Shown here one piece after another: positions 15,400 to 23,531 of a DNA stretch of 25,493 nucleotides. This DNA is from Gemmatimonadota bacterium. Lineage in GTDB: Bacteria; Gemmatimonadota; Gemmatimonadetes; Palauibacterales; Palauibacteraceae. Where the stretch lies: positions 1 through 25,493 of the forward strand of contig JAUVTH010000003.1 of assembly GCA_030601615.1 (NCBI GenBank). The letters are read 5' to 3'. Position 1 is the first letter of the stretch; each line of letters starts with the position of its first letter. A program made the position numbers and the translations under genes. The notes below the pieces were generated by a model that ran no database searches, was not told the origin of the DNA, and saw nothing but the letters and a program-made list of their open reading frames with translations.

Positions 15400-17403
15400 C
15401 TATTTCTCCTCGAAAGGCACGATCTTCCCGGCGAACGCTGACGCCAGCACCGTGTAGGGGCTCGCCAGATACACCTGCCCCGGCCCGCTTCGTCCGGGAA
15501 AGTTCCGGTTGATCGAGCTGACCGTCACCGTGTCAGAATCGAAGCTCACCCCCGGACCGGCGTTGATGCACGCTCCGCACCCGGGTGGCAGCACGTCGAT
15601 CCCAGCCTCCACGAACAGGTCGTGATAGCCCCGGTCGCGCGCGAACTTTTCGACCTCGAGCGACCCGTACTGCAGCCAGGCCTGGACTCGCTCCGGAACC
15701 CGACGCCCGTCGCGCAGCGCTTGCCGCACAACGCGGGCTGCCATCTCGATGTCGTCCCATTTGCCACCGGTGCATGAGCCTGCATACACGATGTCCACTT
15801 CTACGTCGCCCTCGAGCTCATCGATCGCCACACCGTTCCCCGGATCGCCCGGGGTGGCGACCATGGGCCGCAGCTCGGAGGCGTCGATCGTCATCGTCCA
15901 CTCGTACGTCGCGCCCTCGTCACTGTACAGACCATCGGCAAGGGCCTCTGTCTCGGTGCGTCCGATGCCGCGGTGCGAGACCAGCCAGTCGATCGTGGTC
16001 TCGTCCGGCGCTACGATTCCCGTAAATCCACCGACTTCGGCCGCCATGTTCGTAAGTGTGGCCCGTTCGTCAATGCTCAGCGCGCGAACCGCCTCACCGG
16101 TGTACTCGAGGATCTTTCCGATTGCATCGCCGCTGCGCACGTACGGATGGCGCAGGACCTCCAGCATCATATCCTTGGCCGTGACGTTGTCCGCCTTGCG
16201 ACCCGTGATCTCGATCCGCACCGAGGCTGGAACGCGAAGTCGGACGTCGCGAGTGGCCCAGGAATTCACGAGGGCTGTCGTTCCGACCCCGAACGCGAAG
16301 CAACCGAGAGCCCCGGAGTGCGGCGTGTGCGAATCGCTGCCCACCACCACCTGGCCGGGAAGGGCATAGTCACCGAGCACCTTCACGTGACAGATGGCTT
16401 CGGACCCGATCCGGTCGGGAAGCTCTCCGTGCAACCGAATCCCTTGTTTTGCCGCGAATTCGCGCTGCCGATCGTGCAGCCCGTGGGCCGCGTCGAGCAG
16501 GCCCGCTGCCTTCTTCTCCTCGCTGATCACCTGATCCAGAAACGCGAGATGATCGCGGAAGAAGTAGATGCTGTCAGGCTCGTTGAGTTCAGCATCCTCT
16601 CCGGCGAACGCCTCCCAGAAGGTGGCGGCCATCGGGGTCACGTACTCGTGGCTGAACCGGATGTCCGTCCGGATGAACCCCGCGTCGCCCGGAGCTACCG
16701 CGTCTACGCCGACGTTGTCGGCCGCCAGGTCCGCCACCCAGTGCCGGGCCAGGATCTTCTCGGAGACTGTCATCGGCCGGGTCGCGTCAGTAACGACGGC
16801 CGGCACCTGCACCAGGCTCTTCAGACGCGCCACGGCATAGTCCAGCAGGCCGCCGTACTCGATGATGTCCCTCTGGATCTGGCCGGCCTCGCCGATGAAG
16901 CACTCGAGCGGAATCTCTTCGCCGCTGCGGATGCGATCGATCAGCGAGAAATCCGTGGATGTGAAGATGCCCAGGTTCTCGCAGTTCTCACGGTAGATCC
17001 GCTCGATATTGTCGGCGATCACGACCCGGATGCCGGCGGCGCGCTCAGCGTACGGGGCGGCCTCCCGACTCGACCCCTTTCCCCGGCGCTTGCCCGAAAC
17101 GGCCGCCACGAAGCCCCCGCCGATCACATCGCCCTTGCCGACCGGGTGCTCGCCCTCGCACAGGAGGCCGACGTACGGATACTGCCCCAACGTCTCGTCG
17201 TAGTAGTAGCACACCCAGCCAGGTGTGATCTCGTCGGTGCTGATATCGTTGCGGAGGGGAATGGATGGATCCCAATCCAGGTCTTCGCCGGCCAGTTGAC
17301 GTCGGATCAGCTCCGGGTCCTCGGTCAGAAACAGGATCCTGCCGTGCAGGCGCACCGTCGCCGGTCGCTTGCTCACCTCACGTCCCAGCAGTCTATCGAG
17401 CAT
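15400..17403 (-). CDS. Aconitase-family hydro-lyase with N-terminal swivel domain
   Basis: A 667-residue aconitase-superfamily enzyme that isomerises a hydroxy-di- or tricarboxylic acid through a [4Fe-4S] cluster. The swivel (LeuD-like) domain comes first, with GKGSSRE at about 108-114, and the large LeuC-like domain follows, with VVGSDSHTPHSGALG and the cluster ligands Cys544 (GSCTGG), Cys609 and Cys612 (PGCGAC). In AcnA and mitochondrial aconitase the swivel is C-terminal; AcnB has it earlier but behind an N-terminal HEAT-like domain, which is absent here. GSCTGG differs from the SCTN usual in isopropylmalate isomerases. Aconitate hydratase or an isopropylmalate/homoaconitate isomerase are all possible. 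ATG at 17403 follows GGTGG; two GTG codons lie just upstream in frame. Confidence 0.88.
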   Translation of the reverse strand: MLDRLLGREVSKRPATVRLHGRILFLTEDPELIRRQLAGEDLDWDPSIPLRNDISTDEITPGWVCYYYDETLGQYPYVGLLCEGEHPVGKGDVIGGGFVAAVSGKRRGKGSSREAAPYAERAAGIRVVIADNIERIYRENCENLGIFTSTDFSLIDRIRSGEEIPLECFIGEAGQIQRDIIEYGGLLDYAVARLKSLVQVPAVVTDATRPMTVSEKILARHWVADLAADNVGVDAVAPGDAGFIRTDIRFSHEYVTPMAATFWEAFAGEDAELNEPDSIYFFRDHLAFLDQVISEEKKAAGLLDAAHGLHDRQREFAAKQGIRLHGELPDRIGSEAICHVKVLGDYALPGQVVVGSDSHTPHSGALGCFAFGVGTTALVNSWATRDVRLRVPASVRIEITGRKADNVTAKDMMLEVLRHPYVRSGDAIGKILEYTGEAVRALSIDERATLTNMAAEVGGFTGIVAPDETTIDWLVSHRGIGRTETEALADGLYSDEGATYEWTMTIDASELRPMVATPGDPGNGVAIDELEGDVEVDIVYAGSCTGGKWDDIEMAARVVRQALRDGRRVPERVQAWLQYGSLEVEKFARDRGYHDLFVEAGIDVLPPGCGACINAGPGVSFDSDTVTVSSINRNFPGRSGPGQVYLASPYTVLASAFAGKIVPFEEK

Positions 17404-17653
17404 CTGCACCACCGCTCAGGGAATAGCGTCTGTTTCTTCCTGACGTTTTGTCGCCGCCGGCCTCGTCGCCGGCACGTCCGGAATCGGGGGCGGTCAATCT
17501 ATTCAGGACGACACGACGAGGCGACCCTGCTTCCGGGCGGAGACTACGAGTCGCAACGGATCGCCCGAACCCGCTCATCCCAGTATACTCAACGCCCCTC
17601 GCGACGCCCGAATCAGAGGGCCGCGAGACTGTACCATAATCGAGAGGTTCGTC

Positions 17654-18256
17654 ATGAGTTCCGCTTTCGTTCGCTTCACGCTCGTGGCCTTGGTTGTAGT
17701 GGCGGCGGGGTGCAACAAGGTCAACCAGGACCAGTTCGACCAGTCGATGGCGCAGATGCAGTCGCAGCTGGACGAGCAGGGCGCCGGCATCGAGACGAAC
17801 GCGGCAGGCATCGAGGCGCTGCAGGCAGAGCTGGACGCTTTGCAGGCCGAGCTAGAGGAGCTGGCAGACGAGTATCAAGCGAGCGTGGAGCGGTTTCAGG
17901 ACCACATCCTGTTCGCCACGCCCGTCAACTTCGAGTTCGATTCATACGATGTGCGCGACGGCGACTACGTATTCCTGGACCGCTTCGCCATGGTGGTGAG
18001 CCACCACTACGGCAGCTCCGTCGTGACCGTCCAGGGCTTCACGGACCCCGCCGGTCCGGAGGACTACAACAGGCTTCTGTCGCAGAAGCGGGCCGAGAAC
18101 GTGGCCAAGTACCTCGTCGAACGGGGGCTAGACGCCGGTTCGGTCCGTGCGGTCGGCCTCGGTGAGGTTCGGCCGGTGGCTCCCGGCGAGTGGGGGGAGG
18201 CCGACGGAGGCTTGAAGAACCGGCGCGTCACGTTCGTGATCGAGTCAGCTGGATAG
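17654..18256 (+). CDS. OmpA/Pal-like peptidoglycan-binding lipoprotein
   Basis: A 200-residue lipoprotein with lipobox VVAAGC (Cys20), a heptad-like helical segment rich in Glu, Leu and Gln at about residues 25-75 (likely coiled coil, Lpp-like), and a C-terminal OmpA domain. The OmpA signs are VNFEFDSYDV, GFTDPAGPEDYNRLLSQKRA and GLGEVRPVA, with NRRVTFVI at the end. It should tether the outer membrane to peptidoglycan. ATG at 17654 follows GAGAGG. The 250-base region shared with the divergent aconitase gene holds the promoter; a TATACT at 17584-17589 is the best -10-like match but has no matching -35. Confidence 0.9.
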   Translation: MSSAFVRFTLVALVVVAAGCNKVNQDQFDQSMAQMQSQLDEQGAGIETNAAGIEALQAELDALQAELEELADEYQASVERFQDHILFATPVNFEFDSYDVRDGDYVFLDRFAMVVSHHYGSSVVTVQGFTDPAGPEDYNRLLSQKRAENVAKYLVERGLDAGSVRAVGLGEVRPVAPGEWGEADGGLKNRRVTFVIESAG

Positions 18257-18316
18257 TCGTCGCACACCGAGGGGCGGGGTCTCTCACGCCTCGCGGTTGC
18301 TTCCCGGGAGGGCCGT

Positions 18317-18655
18317 TTGAGCACGATCAGCTACGACGAGTTCGACAAGGTCGATATCCGGGTCGGCACGATCGTCGAGGCCGAGGAGTTTCCCCGGGCC
18401 CGGAAACCGCTGTACCGACTCCGAATCGATTTCGGCCCCGAAGTCGGGGAGCGGCAGTCGGCCGCAGGCCTTCCCGCACGTTACGTGCTGGAAGAACTGG
18501 TCGGCAGGCAGGTGGTCGCCGTCCTTAATCTCGGGGTCCGCAACATCGCGGGCTTCGAGTCGCAGTGTCTGACGCTCGGACTTCCGGATGAAGAAGGGGA
18601 GACCATTCTCCTGGCCCCTACCTGTGCCGTTCCCAACGGCGGCAAGCTCTTCTGA
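18317..18655 (+). CDS. csaA: CsaA-like tRNA-binding-domain protein
   Basis: A 112-residue stand-alone tRNA-binding (OB-fold) domain, as in CsaA. Typical features are FDKVDIRVGTIVEAEEFPRA at the N-terminus, then LRIDFG, VVAVLNLG, FESQCLTLG and ILLAP, ending PNGGKLF. CsaA has chaperone- and secretion-related activity in Bacillus, but the role in Gram-negatives is poorly defined. The start is TTG at 18317, supported by GGGAGGG five bases upstream and by the conserved N-terminus. It lies 60 bases after the OmpA gene and 22 bases before ygfZ-like. Confidence 0.9.
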   Translation: MSTISYDEFDKVDIRVGTIVEAEEFPRARKPLYRLRIDFGPEVGERQSAAGLPARYVLEELVGRQVVAVLNLGVRNIAGFESQCLTLGLPDEEGETILLAPTCAVPNGGKLF

Positions 18656-18677
18656 CCTGCCAGGACAAGGGGCAGAA

Positions 18678-19631
18678 ATGGAGATTCCGGAGCCCGGCGA
18701 CGGCTACTCGGCTCTCACCGAGAGCGTAGCGGCCTGGACGGATCCTGACCGGGTGGTCATCCGGATCGACGGGACACGGGCCGACCGGATGCTCAACGGT
18801 CTGCTCAGCACAGATATCACGCTGCTGCAACCAGGCGATGCGGCTCTGTCCTTCGTCCTCACGTCGAAGGGGCGTCCGGTAGCCGTTCCGAAGGTCATTC
18901 GCACGCAGGACGCGATTCTGCTCGACGTCAGTCGAGTTGCCCTGCCCGGCCTTCTCGACCACTTCGGGACGTATCTGCCGCCGAGATTAGCCACAGTCAC
19001 GGTCCTCGAGGAAGCGCGACGGATCAGCCTGCTGGGTCCCTGCTCCGAGGGAGTGGCAGCCGAAGTGGTGGCCGCTTCAGGCTGTTTGTTCGTCCCGAGG
19101 GACCTCTCGGACGGCGGAGGCGTGGATATCTACGTGCTTTCGGATGAGGACCAATCGGCCGTGGCCGCCATCGAGCCCGCCATCGCAGCCGCCGGGGGAA
19201 TGAGAGCATCGGCTGCGGATTACGAGGCCTGGCGCATCGAGCGAGGGATCCCGGTCTTCGGTGCCGACATCACCGCGGACAATCTGCCGCAGGAGACGGG
19301 CCTCGTGGAACGCGCCGTGAGCTTTGACAAGGGGTGCTTTACGGGCCAGGAGGTCGTGGCTCGCATCCACTATCGCGGCCACGTCAACCGCCACCTGCGC
19401 GGCCTCCGGTCCACCGAGCCGTCCACCCGACCACACCTCCAGCCCGAGGGGGCCGTGTACTCGAAAGGCCGGGCCGTGGGCGCCGTGACGTCTTCGTGCG
19501 ACTCGCCACGCTTTGGACCTATCTGCCTGGCCTACGTGCGGCGAGAGATCGCCCCCGGCGATGAGATCGGAGCATCCCCGGACGCCCCAACCGGTTGGCT
19601 CGTGAGCGAGCTTCCCTTTACGTCAACGTAA
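18678..19631 (+). CDS. ygfZ: YgfZ/GcvT-like folate-binding protein
   Basis: A 317-residue member of the YgfZ family, related to the glycine cleavage T-protein and involved in folate-dependent assembly or repair of iron-sulfur proteins. The family signature K-G-C-x-x-G-Q-E appears as FDKGCFTGQEVVARIHYRGH near residue 215. The N-terminal VIRIDGTRADRMLNGLLSTD is the folate-binding GcvT-like segment. ATG at 18678 is chosen because AAGGGG lies upstream; the frame is open earlier, inside csaA, but that part is a shadow. The link with the nearby [4Fe-4S] aconitase family gene is possibly coincidental. The stop codon lies inside an 18-base dyad. Confidence 0.9.
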   Translation: MEIPEPGDGYSALTESVAAWTDPDRVVIRIDGTRADRMLNGLLSTDITLLQPGDAALSFVLTSKGRPVAVPKVIRTQDAILLDVSRVALPGLLDHFGTYLPPRLATVTVLEEARRISLLGPCSEGVAAEVVAASGCLFVPRDLSDGGGVDIYVLSDEDQSAVAAIEPAIAAAGGMRASAADYEAWRIERGIPVFGADITADNLPQETGLVERAVSFDKGCFTGQEVVARIHYRGHVNRHLRGLRSTEPSTRPHLQPEGAVYSKGRAVGAVTSSCDSPRFGPICLAYVRREIAPGDEIGASPDAPTGWLVSELPFTST

Positions 19632-19633
19632 AG
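19616..19633. promoter_or_regulatory. 18-base perfect dyad before the 2-oxoacid dehydrogenase operon
   Basis: CTTTACGT (19616-19623), CA, ACGTAAAG (19626-19633) is a perfect inverted repeat with a 2-base centre. It covers the ygfZ stop codon and ends 17 bases before the TTG start of the E1alpha gene. The AT-rich arms stand out from the GC-rich surroundings. The geometry suits a homodimeric repressor better than an RNA hairpin, although a 7-bp stem with a TCAA loop is possible. No T-run follows. Function as an operator is inferred. Confidence 0.4.
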
Positions 19634-19650
19634 CGCTTGAGGGGCGGCGT

Positions 19651-20799
19651 TTGCAGGTAACCCGCGAGCGGCGTAGTTTGGCGCGCGGTTCCGGGATCTC
19701 TCCTTACCAGGATGGGCACCTGAAGACGCTCGACAGACGGGACATGCGTTCTCTGTACCGACTCCTGTGGCTCACGCGGGCCCTGGAGGAACGGCTGGAG
19801 ATCATCTTCAAGCAGGGTCAGGTGGTTGGAGGGCTCTATCGCAGCCTCGGCCAGGAAGCCACCGCCGTGGGCTGCGGGTATGCCCTCTCGGCAGGCGATT
19901 GGATCGCTCCCTCGATCCGCGATCTCGGAGCCCTCCTGGCCCGTGGTATCGAACCGCACGATATCCTCAGGCAGTACACCGCGCGCGGCACATCGTTGTG
20001 CGCCGGCAAGGACAACACCAATCACTTCACGGTTCCCGAGCTTGGCATTCTTGGACCGATCAGCCCTCTCGGGACGCAGCTGTGCGTGCTGAACGGGGTG
20101 GCCCTGAGCTTCCGGACGCGACGCGAGCCCCGGGTGTGCTTCACGTTCCAGGGTGATGGGGCGAGTCGCACCGGCACCTCGCACGAGGGCCTGGCGATGG
20201 CAGCGGCACTGAATCTCCCTATCGTGGTTGTGCTCCAGCACAACCGATGGTCTTTCGGCACTCCGAGCACCGCCGAGGCAGCGGTCGAGAACTGGGCCGA
20301 TGTCGCGGGAGCATATGGCGTCCCGGCAGTCACCGTGGACGGCAACGACGTGCTGCAGGTCTACGACGCTGCCGCACAGGCGATCGCCAGGGCCCGGGCG
20401 GGCGACGGGATGACGATCATCGTTTCGGAGACGTATCGCATGCTGGGCCACGCCCAGCACGATGCCCAGCGTTACGTGCCGGACGAAGAGCTGATCGCAT
20501 GGCGTGACCACGACCCGATCCGCAGCTTCGAGACCTACCTGGTCGAGTTCGGCTTCGAGTCAGAGACCAGCCTCGCGGAAGTTCGAGCTGAGGTCGCCGC
20601 GGCACTGGATGTGGCAACGGACGAAGTGCTGGCCGAGCCGTATCCGGCGCCCGGTGAGGCACGCAGTCGCGTATACGGCAACGCGGAGCTCGACGCGGCC
20701 ATTCCGTGGACTCGCGGTGAGGTCCCGGGCTACGAAGGCCTGGTGACAGCAAGGCCTTCTGCGACCCGCGGGACCACCCGGCAGTCGCAAGGAGCATGA
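19651..20799 (+). CDS. 2-oxoacid dehydrogenase E1 alpha subunit (TPP-dependent)
   Basis: A 382-residue alpha subunit of a heterotetrameric E1 that decarboxylates a 2-oxoacid with thiamine diphosphate. The TPP motif begins GDG at residues 168-170 and ends with Asn198 in VVLQHN. GGLYRSLGQEA is the family's conserved early segment. The start is TTG at 19651, preceded by GAGGGG at good spacing; ATG at 19744 is possible but would trim a helix before the conserved RLLWLTRALEERLE. It overlaps E1beta by 4 bases (ATGA). Substrate cannot be fixed from sequence: branched-chain 2-oxoacids or pyruvate are likeliest. Confidence 0.9.
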   Translation: MQVTRERRSLARGSGISPYQDGHLKTLDRRDMRSLYRLLWLTRALEERLEIIFKQGQVVGGLYRSLGQEATAVGCGYALSAGDWIAPSIRDLGALLARGIEPHDILRQYTARGTSLCAGKDNTNHFTVPELGILGPISPLGTQLCVLNGVALSFRTRREPRVCFTFQGDGASRTGTSHEGLAMAAALNLPIVVVLQHNRWSFGTPSTAEAAVENWADVAGAYGVPAVTVDGNDVLQVYDAAAQAIARARAGDGMTIIVSETYRMLGHAQHDAQRYVPDEELIAWRDHDPIRSFETYLVEFGFESETSLAEVRAEVAAALDVATDEVLAEPYPAPGEARSRVYGNAELDAAIPWTRGEVPGYEGLVTARPSATRGTTRQSQGA

Positions 20800-21794
20800 T
20801 GGCGAGCGTCGAGACCAGGGAAACGACCTACCTCACGGCGATCCGTGAAGCACTGCAGGAGGAGATGCGGGCTGACGAGACCGTCTTCATGCTTGGCGAG
20901 GACATCGGCGTGTACGGCGGTGCCTTCAAGGTCACCGAGGGCTTCCTGGAGGAATTCGGCCCGGATCGCGTGATCGATACGCCGATCAGCGAGGCCGCGA
21001 TTGTGGGCGCGGCGATCGGCGCAGCTCACATGGGATTGAAGCCGGTGGCGGAGATGCAGTTCATCGACTTCATAGCACCCGCTTTCGACATGATCGTCAA
21101 CTTCGCCGCCAAGTCGCGCTACCGGACGGGGATCGGCGCCGGACTGGTCATCCGCGGACCGTGTGGAGCAGGGGCCCGATCGGGTCCATTTCACTCGCAG
21201 TCGGTGGAATCCTACTTCGCCAACGTGCCGGGCCTGAAGATGGTCGCGCCGGCCCGCGCATACGACGCGAAGGGTCTCTTGAGGGCCTCCATCCGCGATC
21301 CAGACCCTGTCCTGTTCTTCGAGCACAAGTTTCTGTACCGAAGGATCAAGGAAGAGCTTCCGACGGAGGGCGAGGTGCTCGTCCCGCTGGGCGAGGCGCG
21401 CACACACCGGCCGGGGAATGACCTGACGATCGTCACATACGGCGCGATGGTGTTCAAATCGGCCGACGCGGCGGATCGCGTTGCCGCCGAGGACGGCAGC
21501 GAGGTCGAAGTCATCGACCTTCGCACACTGCGGCCGCTCGACACGAAGACCATCGTGGAGAGCGTCCGCCGCACGGGCAGACTGCTGATCGTTCACGAGG
21601 CACCCCGGTTCGGTGGTTTCGCGGGCGAAATCACGGCGCAGGTCTGTGAAGAAGCGTTCGAGTGGCTGGACGCACCCATTCGGCGGGTCACGGCAATCGA
21701 CACCCCGGTGCCGTACGCACCGACGCTGGAGGACTACTACCTCCCGGGGGAGGAAGACATAGTGTCAGCCGCCCGGTGGCTGCTGGCGTATTGA
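20796..21794 (+). CDS. 2-oxoacid dehydrogenase E1 beta subunit
   Basis: A 332-residue beta subunit completing the E1 heterotetramer. Conserved features are MLGEDIGVYGGAFKVTEGF near the N-terminus, RVIDTPISEAAIVGAAIGAA, GPCGAGARSGPFHSQSVES, VAPARAYDAKGLL and the C-terminal transketolase domain with IDLRTLRPLDTKTI. The start ATG at 20796 overlaps the E1alpha stop (ATGA); the next ATG three bases on is equivalent. The gene is followed by an 86-base gap carrying a dyad repeat before E2. Confidence 0.93.
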   Translation: MMASVETRETTYLTAIREALQEEMRADETVFMLGEDIGVYGGAFKVTEGFLEEFGPDRVIDTPISEAAIVGAAIGAAHMGLKPVAEMQFIDFIAPAFDMIVNFAAKSRYRTGIGAGLVIRGPCGAGARSGPFHSQSVESYFANVPGLKMVAPARAYDAKGLLRASIRDPDPVLFFEHKFLYRRIKEELPTEGEVLVPLGEARTHRPGNDLTIVTYGAMVFKSADAADRVAAEDGSEVEVIDLRTLRPLDTKTIVESVRRTGRLLIVHEAPRFGGFAGEITAQVCEEAFEWLDAPIRRVTAIDTPVPYAPTLEDYYLPGEEDIVSAARWLLAY

Positions 21795-21807
21795 GGACCC
21801 TGTATCG

Positions 21808-21838
21808 AGAAGGCTGCTGAAGAAGTACAGCCTTTCAG
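21808..21838. repeat. Interspersed dyad repeat, copy 2
   Basis: The second copy of the element at 2218-2250. AAGGCTG (21810-21816) pairs with CAGCCTT (21828-21834), a full 7-bp stem with no mismatch. The alternative stem CTGAA (21817-21821) pairs with TTCAG (21834-21838). Relative to copy 1 the alternative stem has exchanged two base pairs on both arms, and the G-T pair of the first stem has become G-C. It lies 13 bases after the E1beta stop, inside the operon gap before E2. Confidence 0.6.
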
Positions 21839-21880
21839 GGCCGGAACGGTGATTGTACCGACAGGAAAGAGGATCAAGAG

Positions 21881-23287
21881 ATGTCCAAGGTCGACGTAAT
21901 CATGCCGCAGATGGGAGAGTCAATCGTCGAGGGTACGCTCACACGGTGGCTCAAGCAGGTGGGTGAGACCGTGGAGCGCGACGAGGATCTGTTCGAGATC
22001 TCCACGGACAAGGTGGACGCCGACATTCCAGCTCCCGTAGGCGGAACGCTGGCCGAGATCCTCGTCGAGGAGGGCGCGACCGTCGAGGTCAACACGGTCG
22101 TGGCCAGGATAGACACCGAAGGAGGAGGGGCGAGCGCGCCAGAACCGGCGGCAGAAACGACTGAGACCGCTCCTGCGGCCGAGGCGGAGCCCGCTGCAGC
22201 GCCCGAGCCGGTCGTCGAGGCTCCGGTCACGGCAACACCTGCCGCCCCCGCCGAGGATGCGGGACCGGCCACTCGAGAGGAGCGGCTTCAGACCAGGTCG
22301 ACCCCGCTCGTAAGGAAGATCGCTGCGGAACACGACGTCGACCTGACCGACATCTCGGGCACGGGCATCGCGGGCCGAGTCACGCGGGACGACATCATGG
22401 CTCACATCGAGGGCCGAGTCGCGGCTCCTGCGGTTCCCACTGCACCCGCAGCTGCGCCCGCTGTTCCGGCCGCGTCCATCTCCGCGCCGCCGGCCCCTCC
22501 AGCTCCGCCCGGCACGATGCAGGTCCCCATTCACGGCGCTACGCTCGACATCCGCATCCCGGCCGCGCCGATCCGGGAGGGCGATACCATCGAAGAGATG
22601 AGTCGCGTGCGGCTCCGCACGATGGAGCACATGCTGATGTCGAAGCGGATCTCGGCCCACGTGACGTCGGTCAACGAGATCGACTTCGAGCACGTGGTTC
22701 GACTGCGGAAGAAATTCAAGCCGAAGTTCGCCGAGCAGGGCGTGAAGCTGACCTACGGTCCATTCATCATGAAAGCCGTGACCGAGGCTCTGCGCGAGTA
22801 TCCGATCCTCAATGCCTCGGTAGACGGCACCCGCATCATCTATCACCGCGACATCAACCTCGGCATCGCCGTGGCCGTAGCGGACGGCAAGGAGCTCATC
22901 GTTCCAGTTCTCAAGAACGCCGACCAGCTCAGCCTGATGGGGCTTACGACCGGGGCCAACGAACTGGCAGAAAAAGCTCGCACGAAGACTCTGGACTTCG
23001 ACGATATCCAGGGCGGCAGTTTCACGATCACGAACGTGGGTGTATTCGGAAACCAGTTCGGAATGCCCATCATCAGCCAACCGCAGGTCGCCATTCTCGG
23101 CACGGGCGTGATCGAGAAGCGACCCGTCGTCGTGCAGGACACGATGGGGAACGACGTAGTGGGCATCCGCCACATGTCGTACTTCGGCCTGAGCTACGAT
23201 CACCGGGTCGTGGATGGGGCGATCGCCGCCTTCTGGCTGAACAAGGTGAAGGAGGTGATCGAGAACTTCCCGGAGGACGTGATCTGA
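21881..23287 (+). CDS. Dihydrolipoamide acyltransferase E2 of 2-oxoacid dehydrogenase
   Basis: A 468-residue E2 core subunit that accepts the acyl group from E1 on a lipoyl arm and passes it to CoA. A single lipoyl domain is at about 3-77 with the lipoylated Lys44 in STDKVDADIP. An Ala/Pro/Glu-rich linker follows, then an E3/E1-binding domain at about 138-178 (STPLVRKIAAEHDVDL, GTGIAGRVTRDDI). A second Ala/Pro linker leads to the catalytic domain (about 235-468), with active-site YDHRVVDG (His441, Asp445). ATG at 21881 follows GAGGATCAAGAG. No E3 (lipoamide dehydrogenase) gene is in the window. The catalytic domain fits branched-chain or general 2-oxoacid types; substrate undetermined. Confidence 0.93.
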   Translation: MSKVDVIMPQMGESIVEGTLTRWLKQVGETVERDEDLFEISTDKVDADIPAPVGGTLAEILVEEGATVEVNTVVARIDTEGGGASAPEPAAETTETAPAAEAEPAAAPEPVVEAPVTATPAAPAEDAGPATREERLQTRSTPLVRKIAAEHDVDLTDISGTGIAGRVTRDDIMAHIEGRVAAPAVPTAPAAAPAVPAASISAPPAPPAPPGTMQVPIHGATLDIRIPAAPIREGDTIEEMSRVRLRTMEHMLMSKRISAHVTSVNEIDFEHVVRLRKKFKPKFAEQGVKLTYGPFIMKAVTEALREYPILNASVDGTRIIYHRDINLGIAVAVADGKELIVPVLKNADQLSLMGLTTGANELAEKARTKTLDFDDIQGGSFTITNVGVFGNQFGMPIISQPQVAILGTGVIEKRPVVVQDTMGNDVVGIRHMSYFGLSYDHRVVDGAIAAFWLNKVKEVIENFPEDVI

Positions 23288-23322
23288 CAGGTCGCTGACC
23301 GGGAGTCCCGAGCCACCGGTTC

Positions 23323-23359
23323 ACGGCGGTCTTCCACCCGGGAGGCCGCCGTTTGTCTT
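23323..23359 (+). terminator. Probable intrinsic terminator of the E1-E2 operon
   Basis: ACGGCGG (23323-23329) pairs with CCGCCGT (23346-23352). Inside it, after a single bulged T, CTTCC pairs with GGAGG, closing a loop of ACCCG. A T-rich tail TTTGTCTT (overlapping the last stem base) follows. The hairpin begins 36 bases after the E2 stop codon, the expected position and orientation for factor-independent termination of the E1alpha-E1beta-E2 transcript. Confidence 0.7.
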
Positions 23360-23409
23360 GCCCAACACACACTGCGAGGGCTCTTCGTCCCGCTCTCCGG
23401 GGAACTAAA

Positions 23410-23448
23410 GTGTGCGGTTTCGGTACATATCGTCCCGAAGCCGCACAC
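23410..23448. other. 14-bp near-perfect inverted repeat
   Basis: GTGTGCGGTTTCGG (23410-23423) and CCGAAGCCGCACAC (23435-23448) pair along all 14 positions with a single G-T (G-U in RNA), around an 11-base loop TACATATCGTC. This is the longest stem noticed in the window. On the plus strand no T-run follows; on the minus strand TTTAGTT follows, so a minus-strand terminator is conceivable but no minus-strand gene ends here. An RNA structure or a binding site is equally possible. Confidence 0.5.
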
Positions 23449-23531
23449 AACGCGCCGGTGAAACACTCAAGACATCACACCGCAACGGTAACGAAACAAA
23501 TATGTTATGGCGTTCGTACGAGGTGGCACAA

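Noticed and set aside
17456..17473. GCCGGC-CTCGTC-GCCGGC inverted repeat before the aconitase-family gene.
   Set aside because: The arm is a 6-base self-palindrome common in DNA of this composition, and no T-tail or other support is present.
17584..17640. TATACT (17584-17589) and CATAAT (17635-17640) as -10 boxes for the OmpA-like gene.
   Set aside because: Neither has a recognisable -35 at the right distance, and the second would leave a leader of only a few bases before the start codon.
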